64,000 nt of DNA from Flavobacterium sp. HJJ (GTDB taxonomy: Bacteria; Bacteroidota; Bacteroidia; Flavobacteriales; Flavobacteriaceae): the NCBI RefSeq assembly GCF_015351475.1, contig NZ_JADKPR010000012.1, forward strand, positions 79,102 to 143,101. Reading direction: 5' to 3'. The position numbers were made by a program, and so were the translations under genes. The notes under the pieces are model-generated. The model saw only the letters and a list, made by a program, of their open reading frames with translations, made no database searches and had not been told where the DNA came from. Of the stretch, positions 18,424-26,555 are shown one piece after another (the stretch's first letter is position 1; every line of letters begins with the position of its first letter).

Positions 18424-19132
18424 TTGGAATAATATAAGATTATTACTAATGTTTTCGTTGGTCATTTTTCTTTTTTCATTTACGTCAAAAAGAAATTCCA
18501 AAAGAAAATTGATTAAAACCGAAGTTATTTTTGTAGGCGATAACTCTCTTTTTTTAAAAAGCGAAACGGTTAATAAATTGTTGATAGAAAATAATCCGGA
18601 TGCTAAAACTATAAGAAAAGATAGGCTAGATTTGAATAAATTGGAGCAGGTATTAAATGCTCAGAAAATGATCGAGAAAGCAGATGTTTATGTAAGTATC
18701 GATGGTGTTCTAAAAGCAGTTGTAAAACAAAAGACCCCTATTGCCAGGGTCTTTAATGATGAGGGTTCCTTTTATATTGACAGTGAGGGAAATACCATGC
18801 CATTGTCGGCAAATTTTACAGCTCGGGTTCCACTTGTTTCTGGGGAGATAAACAAGAAAAATAACAAAGATTTATTTAAATTATTTAAGATAATTTATGA
18901 TGATGCGTTTTTGAGAAAAAACATCATTGGGATACAAATTATGCCTAATGGTAGCTTATTAATGCTCAATAGAAATTATAATTATCAAATTGATTTTGGC
19001 GGTTTGATAAATGTAGAACGAAAATTTCAAAATTACAAAGCTTTTTTTCAAAAAGTAAGTTTGGACAGTTCTTTGTATAAATATAAAAAAATAGATCTCC
19101 GGTTTACGGAACAGGTAGTTTGCACAAAATAA
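18410..19132 (+). CDS. ftsQ: Cell division protein FtsQ/DivIB-like
   Basis: A bitopic membrane protein (240 aa) with a short N-terminus, one transmembrane helix at about residues 7-25 (IRLLLMFSLVIFLFSF) and an extracytoplasmic part. That part begins with a POTRA-like stretch (about 38-105) and continues into the FtsQ beta domain. In other bacteria FtsQ bridges early and late divisome proteins. I chose ATG 18410 (MKVFNWNN), inside the end of murC, over 18377. The shorter form puts the helix at the usual distance, and the overlap with murC is then only 14 bases. The order murC-ftsQ-ftsA-ftsZ supports the call despite low sequence conservation. Confidence 0.88.
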   Translation: MKVFNWNNIRLLLMFSLVIFLFSFTSKRNSKRKLIKTEVIFVGDNSLFLKSETVNKLLIENNPDAKTIRKDRLDLNKLEQVLNAQKMIEKADVYVSIDGVLKAVVKQKTPIARVFNDEGSFYIDSEGNTMPLSANFTARVPLVSGEINKKNNKDLFKLFKIIYDDAFLRKNIIGIQIMPNGSLLMLNRNYNYQIDFGGLINVERKFQNYKAFFQKVSLDSSLYKYKKIDLRFTEQVVCTK

Positions 19133-19138
19133 TAGAAA

Positions 19139-20530
19139 ATGGAAAAAGAGAATATTGCAGTAGGTCTAGACATTGGGACAACAAAAATAGTTGCCATGAT
19201 AGGCAAAAAGAACGAGTATGGAAAACTTGAAATTTTAGGTGTTGGTAAATCTAAAAGTTTAGGTGTTGCAAGAGGTGTTGTAAATAACATCACTCAGACA
19301 ATCCAGTCGATTCAGCAAGCGATTCTTGAGGCTGAAAATAATTCAGGCTATAAAATAAAAGATGTTGTAGTAGGTATTGCGGGACAGCATATAAGAAGTA
19401 TTCAGCATAGTGATTACATCAGCAGAAGTAATCCTGAAGAAGTAATAGGAGGAAATGATATTGATTTATTGATCAATCAGGTGCATAAACTCGCTATGCT
19501 GCCAGGAGAAGAAATTATTCATGTATTGCCGCAGGAATTTAAAATTGACGGGCAGTCAGATATTAAAGAACCGATTGGAATGTATGGAGGAAGACTGGAA
19601 AGCAGTTTTCATGTTGTAGTAGGGCAGGCATCTTCTATTAGAAATGTCGGCAGATGTATTCAGAGTTCAGGTATTGAATTGTCGGGGCTGACATTAGAGC
19701 CGTTAGCATCTTCGGATGCTGTTTTGAGTCAGGAAGAAAAAGAGGCTGGAGTTGCTCTTATTGACATTGGAGGTGGAACGACTGATCTGGCAATTTTCAA
19801 GGACGGAATTATTCGTCATACAGCAGTTATCCCTTTCGGAGGAAATGTGATTACAGATGATATCAAAGAAGGCTGTTCGATTATAGAAAAGCAAGCCGAG
19901 TTGTTGAAAGTGAAATTTGGTTCGGCCTGGCCGGGAGAAAATAAAGACAATGAAATTGTTTCTATTCCAGGATTAAGAGGAAGAGAGCCTAAAGAGATTT
20001 CGTTAAAGAATCTTTCGAAAATAATAAATGCAAGAGTTGTTGAGATAATTGAGCAGGTTTTTACCGAAGTAAGAGCTTATGGACATGAAGATCCGCGTAA
20101 AAAATTAATTGCCGGAATTGTCCTTACAGGAGGAGGAGCACAATTAAAACATATCAAGCAGTTGGTTGAGTACATTACCGGAATGGATACAAGAATTGGA
20201 TATCCAAATGAGCATTTAGCTGGTAATTCAGATGAGGAAATTTCAAGTCCGTTATATGCAACTGCTGTTGGACTGGTAATGAATAGTATTGATAATAAAA
20301 CACAGAGCGCAGTTAAAATGCAGGTAGCTGCAGCTCCTGAAAAAATAACCTATTATAGAGAGCCTATTGTTGAAGAAAAACCAGAAATAAAAGAAGAGGT
20401 GTATGTACAGCCTGAAAAAGTACTTCAAACAGAACCTGTAAGAGAGGAATCAACAGAAAATAAAATTAGAAGATCGTTTTTTGATAAATATGTGGATAAG
20501 ATTAAAGAGTTTTTAGATAACGCAGAGTAA
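19139..20530 (+). CDS. ftsA: Cell division protein FtsA
   Basis: Actin-like ATPase (463 aa) that tethers FtsZ to the membrane. Phosphate 1 motif is VGLDIGTTKIVAMIG at residues 8-22. The 1C domain follows. The phosphate 2 motif is VALIDIGGGTTDLAIF near residue 205, and the adenosine motif is GIVLTGGGAQLKHI near residue 325. The C-terminal end KIRRSFFDKYVDKIKEFLDNAE is an amphipathic helix, the membrane-targeting sequence, after an acidic Pro/Glu linker. It lies 6 bases after ftsQ and 107 before ftsZ. Confidence 0.97.
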   Translation: MEKENIAVGLDIGTTKIVAMIGKKNEYGKLEILGVGKSKSLGVARGVVNNITQTIQSIQQAILEAENNSGYKIKDVVVGIAGQHIRSIQHSDYISRSNPEEVIGGNDIDLLINQVHKLAMLPGEEIIHVLPQEFKIDGQSDIKEPIGMYGGRLESSFHVVVGQASSIRNVGRCIQSSGIELSGLTLEPLASSDAVLSQEEKEAGVALIDIGGGTTDLAIFKDGIIRHTAVIPFGGNVITDDIKEGCSIIEKQAELLKVKFGSAWPGENKDNEIVSIPGLRGREPKEISLKNLSKIINARVVEIIEQVFTEVRAYGHEDPRKKLIAGIVLTGGGAQLKHIKQLVEYITGMDTRIGYPNEHLAGNSDEEISSPLYATAVGLVMNSIDNKTQSAVKMQVAAAPEKITYYREPIVEEKPEIKEEVYVQPEKVLQTEPVREESTENKIRRSFFDKYVDKIKEFLDNAE

Positions 20531-20637
20531 GTAAATTAAAGAATAAAAAGAATAGAATAAATAAAATTATCAGAATTCCTTTTTGCCCCAAGCCTAGAGT
20601 AGTTAGTGATAAAGTTAATAAAAAATTAAAACCTCAT

Positions 20638-22587
20638 ATGATCCCAAGCAATACAGAATTTGGAAGTATTTCATTTGATTTACCAAAAAATCAGTCAAAT
20701 GTAATCAAAGTAATTGGAGTAGGTGGAGGCGGCAGTAATGCCATTAACCATATGTTTAGACAAGGTATTAAAGGCGTTGATTTTATCGTCTGCAATACAG
20801 ATTCACAGGCACTAGAGAATAGCGGTGTGCCAAATAAAATTCAGTTAGGAGCAAATTTAACAGAAGGTTTAGGAGCTGGTGCAAATCCAGATATAGGACA
20901 TCAGTCGGCCATAGAAAGTATTTCTGATATTGAAAAAGTATTGGATGTAAATACTAAGATGGTGTTTATAACAGCTGGTATGGGCGGCGGAACAGGAACA
21001 GGTGCTGCTCCGGTTATTGCTCAGCTGGCCAAAGAAAGAGATATATTAACAGTAGGAATCGTGACACTGCCTTTCTTGTTTGAAGGGAAAGTACGTCAGG
21101 AGCAGGCGCTTATCGGTATCGAAAAATTGCGCAAGCAGGTTGATTCATTAATTGTTATCAATAATAATAAATTAAGAGAAGTATACGGGAATCTTGGTTT
21201 CAAAGCCGGGTTTTCAAAAGCTGATGAAGTTTTGGCGACAGCCTCAAGAGGTATTGCAGAAGTAATTACACATCACTATACACAAAATATCGATTTACGT
21301 GATGCAAAAACCGTACTGTATAACAGCGGAACTGCCATCATGGGATCTTCTGTTTCATCTGGTGAAAACAGAGCTAAAGAAGGTATTATCGCTGCTTTAG
21401 ATTCACCGCTTTTAAATGATAATAAAATTACCGGTGCCAAAAATGTATTGTTGCTTATCGTTTCTGGAACCAATGAAATTACTATCGATGAAATCGCTGA
21501 AATCAATGAGCATATTCAGTATGAAGCAGGTTCAAATGCTAATATCATCATGGGTGTTGGTGAGGACGAATCGCTTGGGGATGCAATTGCGGTAACTATT
21601 ATAGCTACAGGTTTTAATGTTGAACAGCAAAACGATATTGTTAATGTTGAGCCTAAAAAAATAATTCATACGCTTGGAGAAGAACAAAGAGGTGTTTTTG
21701 ATTTATCAGCTAAGACCGTAGCAGGATTTAGTTTAAATAATCAGACGATGGTTCCTCCAGTTGAAGAGAGAGTCGTTTTTGATTTGGAAGAAGAAGATGA
21801 AATTGCTGTTCCAGCACCTGTAATAGCTTCTGTCAATGAAGATGAATTAATTGGCATGACCGAATTTATTAGAAATCTGGATGTAACATTCGAGATAGTT
21901 TCTCCTATAAAAGAAATTGATTTTATTGTTACAAACCCAGTAATTGAATCTGTTAGAGAAGTGAAATCTGCTCCGGTTTATTTTGAGGAAAAACAGGATC
22001 AGGCTGCATTCACATTTGATCTGCCGCTTAGCAAACCGCAGCCGGTTCAGGAAGATTCTAATACTTTCTTATTTGAACTCACAAATGAAACACGCAATAT
22101 TAAAGTTGTAGATCCGGTTCAGTTTGTCCCTGTAACAGAATTATCAGATAACGGTGTTATTAAATACTCGCTGGAAGAATTCATGGAAGCAGAGAATGAT
22201 TTAATGGAATCAAAACCTGCTGCTAAAATTGTAGAGGAAACAATTCCTGCGGAAATGAATATTACAATTAAGAAAGTTGCAGAACCTATTGCTGAGACAG
22301 TGCCTGTTTTAGAAAAAAATTCTCCGGTTGATATGACAATCGAAGAAACGCTAAGGTTCAGAGCTGAAGAGAGAAGAAGAAAATTAAAAGATTTTAATTA
22401 TAAATTTCATGATAATGTTTCAAGAGTTGATGAATTAGAAAGAGAGCCTGCTTATAAAAGATTTGGCATTGATCTTAATAGTTCACAGATAAATAATTCA
22501 ACTTCAAGAATATCAGTAGGAACAGACAGTAATAATGATTTACAGCTGCGTTCCAATAACTCATATCTGCATGACAATGTAGATTAA
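20638..22587 (+). CDS. ftsZ: Cell division GTPase FtsZ with long C-terminal extension
   Basis: Tubulin-like GTPase (649 aa) that forms the division ring. The first 330 or so residues are the conserved core, with VGGGGSNAINHM at about 28-39, the tubulin signature AGMGGGTGTGAAP near 113-125 and the T7-loop NADE-type segment as GFSKADEVL. A tail of about 320 residues follows, much longer than in most phyla. It is acidic and low in complexity (many Glu, Val, Pro), with an Arg-rich segment FRAEERRRKLKDFNYKFHDN near 578-597 and a conserved-looking end. Long FtsZ tails are known in Flavobacteriia. A strong terminator follows directly. Confidence 0.97.
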   Translation: MIPSNTEFGSISFDLPKNQSNVIKVIGVGGGGSNAINHMFRQGIKGVDFIVCNTDSQALENSGVPNKIQLGANLTEGLGAGANPDIGHQSAIESISDIEKVLDVNTKMVFITAGMGGGTGTGAAPVIAQLAKERDILTVGIVTLPFLFEGKVRQEQALIGIEKLRKQVDSLIVINNNKLREVYGNLGFKAGFSKADEVLATASRGIAEVITHHYTQNIDLRDAKTVLYNSGTAIMGSSVSSGENRAKEGIIAALDSPLLNDNKITGAKNVLLLIVSGTNEITIDEIAEINEHIQYEAGSNANIIMGVGEDESLGDAIAVTIIATGFNVEQQNDIVNVEPKKIIHTLGEEQRGVFDLSAKTVAGFSLNNQTMVPPVEERVVFDLEEEDEIAVPAPVIASVNEDELIGMTEFIRNLDVTFEIVSPIKEIDFIVTNPVIESVREVKSAPVYFEEKQDQAAFTFDLPLSKPQPVQEDSNTFLFELTNETRNIKVVDPVQFVPVTELSDNGVIKYSLEEFMEAENDLMESKPAAKIVEETIPAEMNITIKKVAEPIAETVPVLEKNSPVDMTIEETLRFRAEERRRKLKDFNYKFHDNVSRVDELEREPAYKRFGIDLNSSQINNSTSRISVGTDSNNDLQLRSNNSYLHDNVD

Positions 22588-22606
22588 AAATGCCATTTTT
22601 TCTGAA

Positions 22607-22648
22607 ACAGCCCGAAAATTCATTTTCAATTTTCGGGCTGTTTTTTTT
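22607..22648 (+). terminator. Rho-independent terminator of the dcw cluster
   Basis: A perfect 14-bp stem (22607-22620 with 22628-22641, ACAGCCCGAAAATT and its complement) with a 7-base loop and an eight-T-rich tail. It starts 20 bases after the ftsZ stop. Confidence 0.92.
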
Positions 22649-22672
22649 GATTGTAATCCATCAAACTAGTTG

Positions 22673-22703
22673 TTGTTATTGCCAGTAAAATTTTCTAAAT
22701 TTG
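22673..22703 (+). promoter_or_regulatory. Promoter of yqeY
   Basis: TTG at 22673-22675, 20 bases, then TAAATTTG at 22696-22703. Both elements and the spacing fit the Bacteroidota primary promoter. It lies just after the ftsZ terminator, so yqeY has its own start and a leader of about 160 nt that contains two tandem repeat tracts. Confidence 0.62.
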
Positions 22704-22734
22704 TCGGGCCTTATCCAGCTGTATAAGGTGATTT

Positions 22735-22764
22735 GAGATTGCAGATTTTGAGATTGCAGATTTT
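22735..22764 (+). repeat. 15-bp tandem repeat in the yqeY leader
   Basis: Two perfect copies of GAGATTGCAGATTTT (22735-22749, 22750-22764), followed by a partial third, GTGATT. Confidence 0.85.
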
Positions 22765-22821
22765 GTGATTGAAAATCCTTTTTCATTTCAAAAAAATAAA
22801 TGATTTTTGATTTATAAAATC

Positions 22822-22863
22822 AAGAATCTAAAATTAAGAATCTAAAATTAAGAATCTAAAATT
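22822..22863 (+). repeat. 14-bp triple tandem repeat in the yqeY leader
   Basis: Three perfect copies of AAGAATCTAAAATT end 10 bases before the yqeY start codon. Confidence 0.88.
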
Positions 22864-22873
22864 TAAAAACTAT

Positions 22874-23323
22874 ATGAGTTTATCAGTTCAAATCATGGAC
22901 GAAATTAAAACCGCCATGAGAGCCAAAGATACTGTTGCATTAGAAGCATTAAGAGCTATAAAATCTGAACTTTTATTAGCGCAGACTGCTTCAGGGTCAA
23001 AAGAAGAAATCTCGGCAGATGATGAGATTAAATTACTTCAAAGATTAGTTAAAACACGCAAAGAAAGCGCTAGAATATTTACTGAGCAAAACCGTCCTGA
23101 TTTAGCTGAGCCCGAATTAGCTCAAGTTGCTGTAATCGAAAAATTTCTTCCTGCTCAATTAAGCGAAGCTGAAGTTGAAGTGGTAATTGCAAAAATCATT
23201 GCTGAAACAGGAGCTTCTGGAATAGCTTCAATGGGAAAAGTAATGGGACTGGCTGCTGCTCAATTAGGCGGAACCGCTGAGGGAAAAATTATTTCTTCAA
23301 TCGTAAAGAAATTATTGACTTAA
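22874..23323 (+). CDS. GatB/YqeY domain protein
   Basis: A 149-residue soluble protein of the YqeY family, related to the C-terminal tRNA-handling domain of GatB and GluRS-associated proteins. Visible family features are the N-terminal helix with the LRAIKSELLLAQT segment, LLQRLVKTRKESARIF at about residues 55-70, FLPAQLSEAEVE at about 93-104 and the glycine-containing C-terminal bundle with MGKVMGLAAAQL. The family is tied to tRNA amidotransfer by homology, but its own function is not settled. It has its own promoter after the ftsZ terminator and precedes tRNA-Arg. Confidence 0.9.
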   Translation: MSLSVQIMDEIKTAMRAKDTVALEALRAIKSELLLAQTASGSKEEISADDEIKLLQRLVKTRKESARIFTEQNRPDLAEPELAQVAVIEKFLPAQLSEAEVEVVIAKIIAETGASGIASMGKVMGLAAAQLGGTAEGKIISSIVKKLLT

Positions 23324-23368
23324 TAAAATGATTTCAGATTTTATAATTTAGAAACTGAAATATATATT

Positions 23369-23442
23369 GATCGCGTAGTTCAACTGGATAGAATATCAGA
23401 TTTCGGCTCTGAGGGTTGGGGGTTCGAACCCCTCCGCGATCA
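23369..23442 (+). tRNA. tRNA-Arg (anticodon TCG)
   Basis: A full cloverleaf can be folded. The 7-bp acceptor stem is GATCGCG with CGCGATC (23435-23441), with discriminator A. The anticodon stem TCAGA/TCTGA surrounds the loop TTTCGGC, giving anticodon TCG, which reads CGA and other CGN codons. The T arm GGGGGTTCGAACCCCT is canonical. CCA is not encoded. A strong terminator follows 10 bases later. Confidence 0.95.
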
Positions 23443-23452
23443 CTGGGAATAC

Positions 23453-23486
23453 AAAAAGCCTGAGAATGTAAATTCTCAGGCTTTTT
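23453..23486 (+). terminator. Terminator after tRNA-Arg
   Basis: AAAAAGCCTGAGAAT (23453-23467) pairs with ATTCTCAGGCTTTTT around a short loop. The downstream arm ends in a T tract. It ends the yqeY/tRNA transcript. Confidence 0.9.
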
Positions 23487-23749
23487 GTTTGGTTTTGAAT
23501 TCGGTTAAATATTTTCGTTTTCAAATAAAATTATAAATTTAAACAGGCTCTTAGCGAAATTGTCATGCAGCAGTTTTGCTGTTTATCTTTTCATCCGCTA
23601 ACATTAGTCTTAAGAAATTGTGCTGTAGATTCTGCTGTAAAACTGCTAGTAGCAATACCGATTATAGTTTTTAAGCAGTTGTGCATTTGGTGCAGTTATT
23701 AGATTAATTCCCGGAATTAAGAAAGGTGTTTAGGATTTAAAAAGCTCAA
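23487..23749. other. Gap with a solo MITE-like end
   Basis: There is no gene here that I can support. 23533-23551 (ATAAATTTAAACAGGCTCT) is nearly identical to the terminal repeat of the 162-bp palindromic element at 24671-24832, but no partner end is nearby. A 9-bp inverted pair, AGCAGTTTT (23569-23577) and AAAACTGCT (23639-23647), is also present. Confidence 0.5.
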
Positions 23750-24634
23750 TTACACTTGACTTTTGTATCGAAGTCGGTATTCCCGTGGTGATATTTCCAT
23801 TACCAGCCTGAACGATTTTGAAAAGTGAAATGGGTCGTAATAGCCCAATTGATAGGCTATTTCTTTTATTTTCAAATTGCTGAACTGCAATAGCGAACAG
23901 GATTTCTGAACTTTTAACTGATTGTAATAGTCCATAGGGGTAAATGATGTTTTTTCTAAAAACAAGGCCCCAAAATAGGAACTCGAATAACCAACATATT
24001 GAGCGATATCATGAAGCGTTATTTTGTTGGTCAGGTTATTTTTCATGTAAATAATACTCATTTGTATTACATCTAAAACTTCTGTGTCGGCAGTTTTAAT
24101 TTTTAAAAACTGATCCGTATATTTTATGCTGGCAAGAAAATGCTGAAGGCAGATGCTGGAATATTCGAGATTGTCAGGACTGAAACCCATTTCCAGATTC
24201 TGGTAAATTTCTTCGAATAAGTGTAATCTGTCTGCTGAACGGCTGTCGTTTAAGTTGAGGATTTTTCCAGAAACAGCAGCGTGTAATGAGTTTGAAGTTC
24301 CTTTAAAATGAAGCCAGTAAATGCTCCAGGGCTTAGATATTTCAGCTTCATAACTGTGAGCTTTATGTGCCGGAATAATAAAAGCCTGTTCTTTTGTAAG
24401 CGAATATTTTTCGTTTTCAAAAGTTATAAACCCTTTTCCGCTTTCACAATAAATAAGAATATTTTCAAGCGCTCCTTTTGACCGTTTTCTAAAATGATAT
24501 TTGGCATTGGGATAATAGCCAATGTGGGTAATAAAAGCTCTTTTTGTCAGTTCGTTTTCAGATTGAAAATGCCGTACGCTGTACGGGACAACGATTGCTC
24601 TTTCACCTTTAAATCCATCTGCTATCTGATCCAT
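23750..24634 (-). CDS. AraC family transcriptional regulator
   Basis: Sugar-responsive type AraC regulator (294 aa). The N-terminal half (about 30-160) is a cupin-like sensor with GKGFITFENEKYSLTKEQAFIIPAHKAHSY and IYWLHFKG, typical of the AraC_binding family. The C-terminal 100 residues carry two HTH motifs: ITLHDIAQYVGYSSSYFGALFLEKTSFTPMDY and LKIKEIAYQLGYYDPFHFSKSFRLVMEISPREYR. It is divergent from an MFS sugar porter operon across a 530-base gap, so the porter, DUF5107 and GH2 genes are its likely targets. The inducer is unknown but is probably a sugar released by the GH2 enzymes. Confidence 0.9.
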   Translation of the reverse strand: MDQIADGFKGERAIVVPYSVRHFQSENELTKRAFITHIGYYPNAKYHFRKRSKGALENILIYCESGKGFITFENEKYSLTKEQAFIIPAHKAHSYEAEISKPWSIYWLHFKGTSNSLHAAVSGKILNLNDSRSADRLHLFEEIYQNLEMGFSPDNLEYSSICLQHFLASIKYTDQFLKIKTADTEVLDVIQMSIIYMKNNLTNKITLHDIAQYVGYSSSYFGALFLEKTSFTPMDYYNQLKVQKSCSLLQFSNLKIKEIAYQLGYYDPFHFSKSFRLVMEISPREYRLRYKSQV

Positions 24635-24670
24635 GATGCGGTTATTATTAATTTTAAAAAGAAAAATTTA

Positions 24671-24832
24671 AGAGCCTGTTTAAATTTTATTTTTGAGATT
24701 TATTATTAGATGATTTTTGAGTGAAACTAGGCAAATTTTTATAAAATAGCAGAGCTATTGTATAAAAATTTAACGAAGTTGTAGCCAAAAATCGTCATAA
24801 GAGAGCCAATAAATAAAACTTAAACAGGCTCT
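24671..24832. mobile_element. MITE-like 162-bp palindromic element
   Basis: The two halves are imperfect reverse complements over nearly the whole length. The outer 22 bases (AGAGCCTGTTTAAATTTTAT...) match at 21 of 22 positions. GATTTTTG lies at the same offset in each arm, and the inner AAATTTTTATAAAATAG segment matches at 16 of 17 positions. There is no coding capacity and no clear target-site duplication. A solo copy of the end lies 1.1 kb away at 23533-23551. The form is that of a non-autonomous transposon (MITE), or a long-hairpin repeat. Confidence 0.68.
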
Positions 24833-25104
24833 AAGGGTTATTAAAAACCAAATTTATGAAATAATACCATTTGATATAAAACCATGGTAATATACATATT
24901 CTATTGTAAAGTTACTTGAAAATGACTAATTCGGTATTGCTGATTTTTTTTAGTCAGATATTTTATCTGTTGTTAACTGCGAATTCATTAAATTTTAACT
25001 CGAATAAATACAGCAGCAATAAAAAAAACGTTTTTTTGTTTTTAGAATAATAAATTTGATCTGAAAATCTATGTTTTATACATGTTTTACATAAATATTA
25101 CATT

Positions 25105-25133
25105 TTTGAACTTGAGGCATGTAACGATATTTG
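25105..25133 (+). promoter_or_regulatory. Candidate promoter of the MFS-DUF5107-GH2 operon
   Basis: TTTG at 25105-25108, 17 bases, then GATATTTG at 25126-25133, one mismatch from TAnnTTTG. It ends 31 bases before the MFS start codon. Confidence 0.42.
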
Positions 25134-25164
25134 CAATGTTAAATTATTTAAAAAATTAAAATAT

Positions 25165-26541
25165 ATGAGAAAGTATAATTCTTCCTATCTGCTTTTCATC
25201 GCTTTGGTTTCGGCTATGGGCGGACTGCTGTTTGGGTATGATTGGGTGGTGATTGGGGGCGCAAAGCCTTTTTATGAAGTCTTTTTTAATATTGCCAATT
25301 CACCTTCGATGCAAGGCTTGGTTATGGGAAGTGCCATTTTAGGCTGTCTGCTAGGTGTAATGATTTCGGGGAGTTTGTCTGATAAATACGGAAGAAAACC
25401 ATTGATGATAGTCGCTTCAATATTCTTTACGCTCGCAGCTGCTGGCACCGGAATGATCGATACGATTGAATGGTTTATTATCTGGAGAGTTGTTGGCGGT
25501 ATCGGTATCGGAATTGCTTCGAATCTTTCGCCCATGTATATCGCCGAAATTGCTCCGAGTGAATCCAGAGGGAAATTTGTTTCAATAAACCAATTGACTG
25601 TTGTGATAGGAATATTGGCAGCGCAGATTGTAAACTGGTTAATCGCTGATCCAATTGTAGAAGGTCAGGATATTTTGAATTCCTGGAACGGTCAGTGGGG
25701 CTGGAGATACATGTTTTGGGCAGGAGCCATTCCATCAGTAGCCTTTTTTGCTTTGATATTAATCATACCCGAAAGTCCAAGATGGCTTGCGAGTCAGCGA
25801 AAATATGATAAAGCGGCATCTGTTTTTACCAAAATTGGCGGGCTTGCTTTTGCAAAAGAACAAATTGAAGAATTGAAATCAAGTGCCGGAGACGTTAAAG
25901 AAGAAGCTAATTATAAAATGCTTTTTGAAGGTAAAATGCCAAAGATTCTGTTATTAGGAATTGTGATTGCGGTTTTTCAGCAGTGGTGCGGTATCAACGT
26001 AATTTTTAATTATGCTCAGGAAATATTTTCAGCAGCCGGCTATGGCGTTTCGGATATCTTGTTCAATATCGTAATTACGGGTGTAACCAACGTAATTTTC
26101 ACATTCGTTGGAATGTATTTTGTAGACAGATGGGGAAGAAGAACGCTGATGCTCATGGGTTCAATTGGATTGTTTTTCATCTACGCGGCACTAGGCGCCT
26201 GCTATTATTTTGAAATAACTGGGCTTGCAGTTTTAGGGCTTGTTATAGCTGCAATTTCCTGCTACGCAATGACATTGGCACCCATTACCTGGGTCGTTTT
26301 ATCTGAAATATTCCCGACAAAAATCCGGGCAATGGCTATGGCGGTTTCGACTTTTGCTCTTTGGACAGCCTGTTTCGTACTTACTTATACTTTTCCGATA
26401 CTAAACAGCAGTCTTGGATCTTACGGGACATTCTGGCTATACGGTGTAATCTGCCTGTTGGGATTTGTTTTCCTCCGCATTTCGCTGCCGGAAACCAAAG
26501 GAAAGTCTTTAGAGGAAATAGAAAATGAATTGACAAAATAA
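25165..26541 (+). CDS. MFS sugar porter (XylE/GalP type)
   Basis: Inner-membrane sugar:proton symporter of the sugar porter family (458 aa, 12 helices). Signature motifs are DKYGRKP after helix 2, PESPRWL after helix 6, QQWCGINVIFNYA in helix 7, DRWGRRTLM after helix 8 and PETKGKSLEEIE at the C-terminus. Helix 1 has GGLLFGYDWVVIGGA. The bacterial relatives carry xylose, galactose, glucose or arabinose; the exact sugar cannot be assigned by eye. It is divergent from the AraC regulator and 14 bases before the DUF5107 gene, so it is first in an operon. Confidence 0.93.
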   Translation: MRKYNSSYLLFIALVSAMGGLLFGYDWVVIGGAKPFYEVFFNIANSPSMQGLVMGSAILGCLLGVMISGSLSDKYGRKPLMIVASIFFTLAAAGTGMIDTIEWFIIWRVVGGIGIGIASNLSPMYIAEIAPSESRGKFVSINQLTVVIGILAAQIVNWLIADPIVEGQDILNSWNGQWGWRYMFWAGAIPSVAFFALILIIPESPRWLASQRKYDKAASVFTKIGGLAFAKEQIEELKSSAGDVKEEANYKMLFEGKMPKILLLGIVIAVFQQWCGINVIFNYAQEIFSAAGYGVSDILFNIVITGVTNVIFTFVGMYFVDRWGRRTLMLMGSIGLFFIYAALGACYYFEITGLAVLGLVIAAISCYAMTLAPITWVVLSEIFPTKIRAMAMAVSTFALWTACFVLTYTFPILNSSLGSYGTFWLYGVICLLGFVFLRISLPETKGKSLEEIENELTK

Positions 26542-26555
26542 TAGCATATAATAAA

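Larger units (their letters stand above)
24635..25164. other. Divergent gap between AraC regulator and MFS porter
   Basis: A 530-base non-coding stretch. It contains the MITE-like palindrome (24671-24832) and the probable MFS promoter (25105-25133). The rest is very AT-rich. I could not pick out an AraC half-site pair with confidence. Confidence 0.5.

Noticed and set aside
22735..22863. CRISPR-like array
   Set aside because: The units are adjacent without spacers and only 14-15 bp long; no cas genes are near.
23443..23749. Integration site of a genomic island at tRNA-Arg
   Set aside because: No integrase and no repeat of the tRNA 3' end was seen in the downstream region.
24635..24832. A complete insertion sequence
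   Set aside because: There is no transposase frame; only a palindromic element without coding capacity is present.
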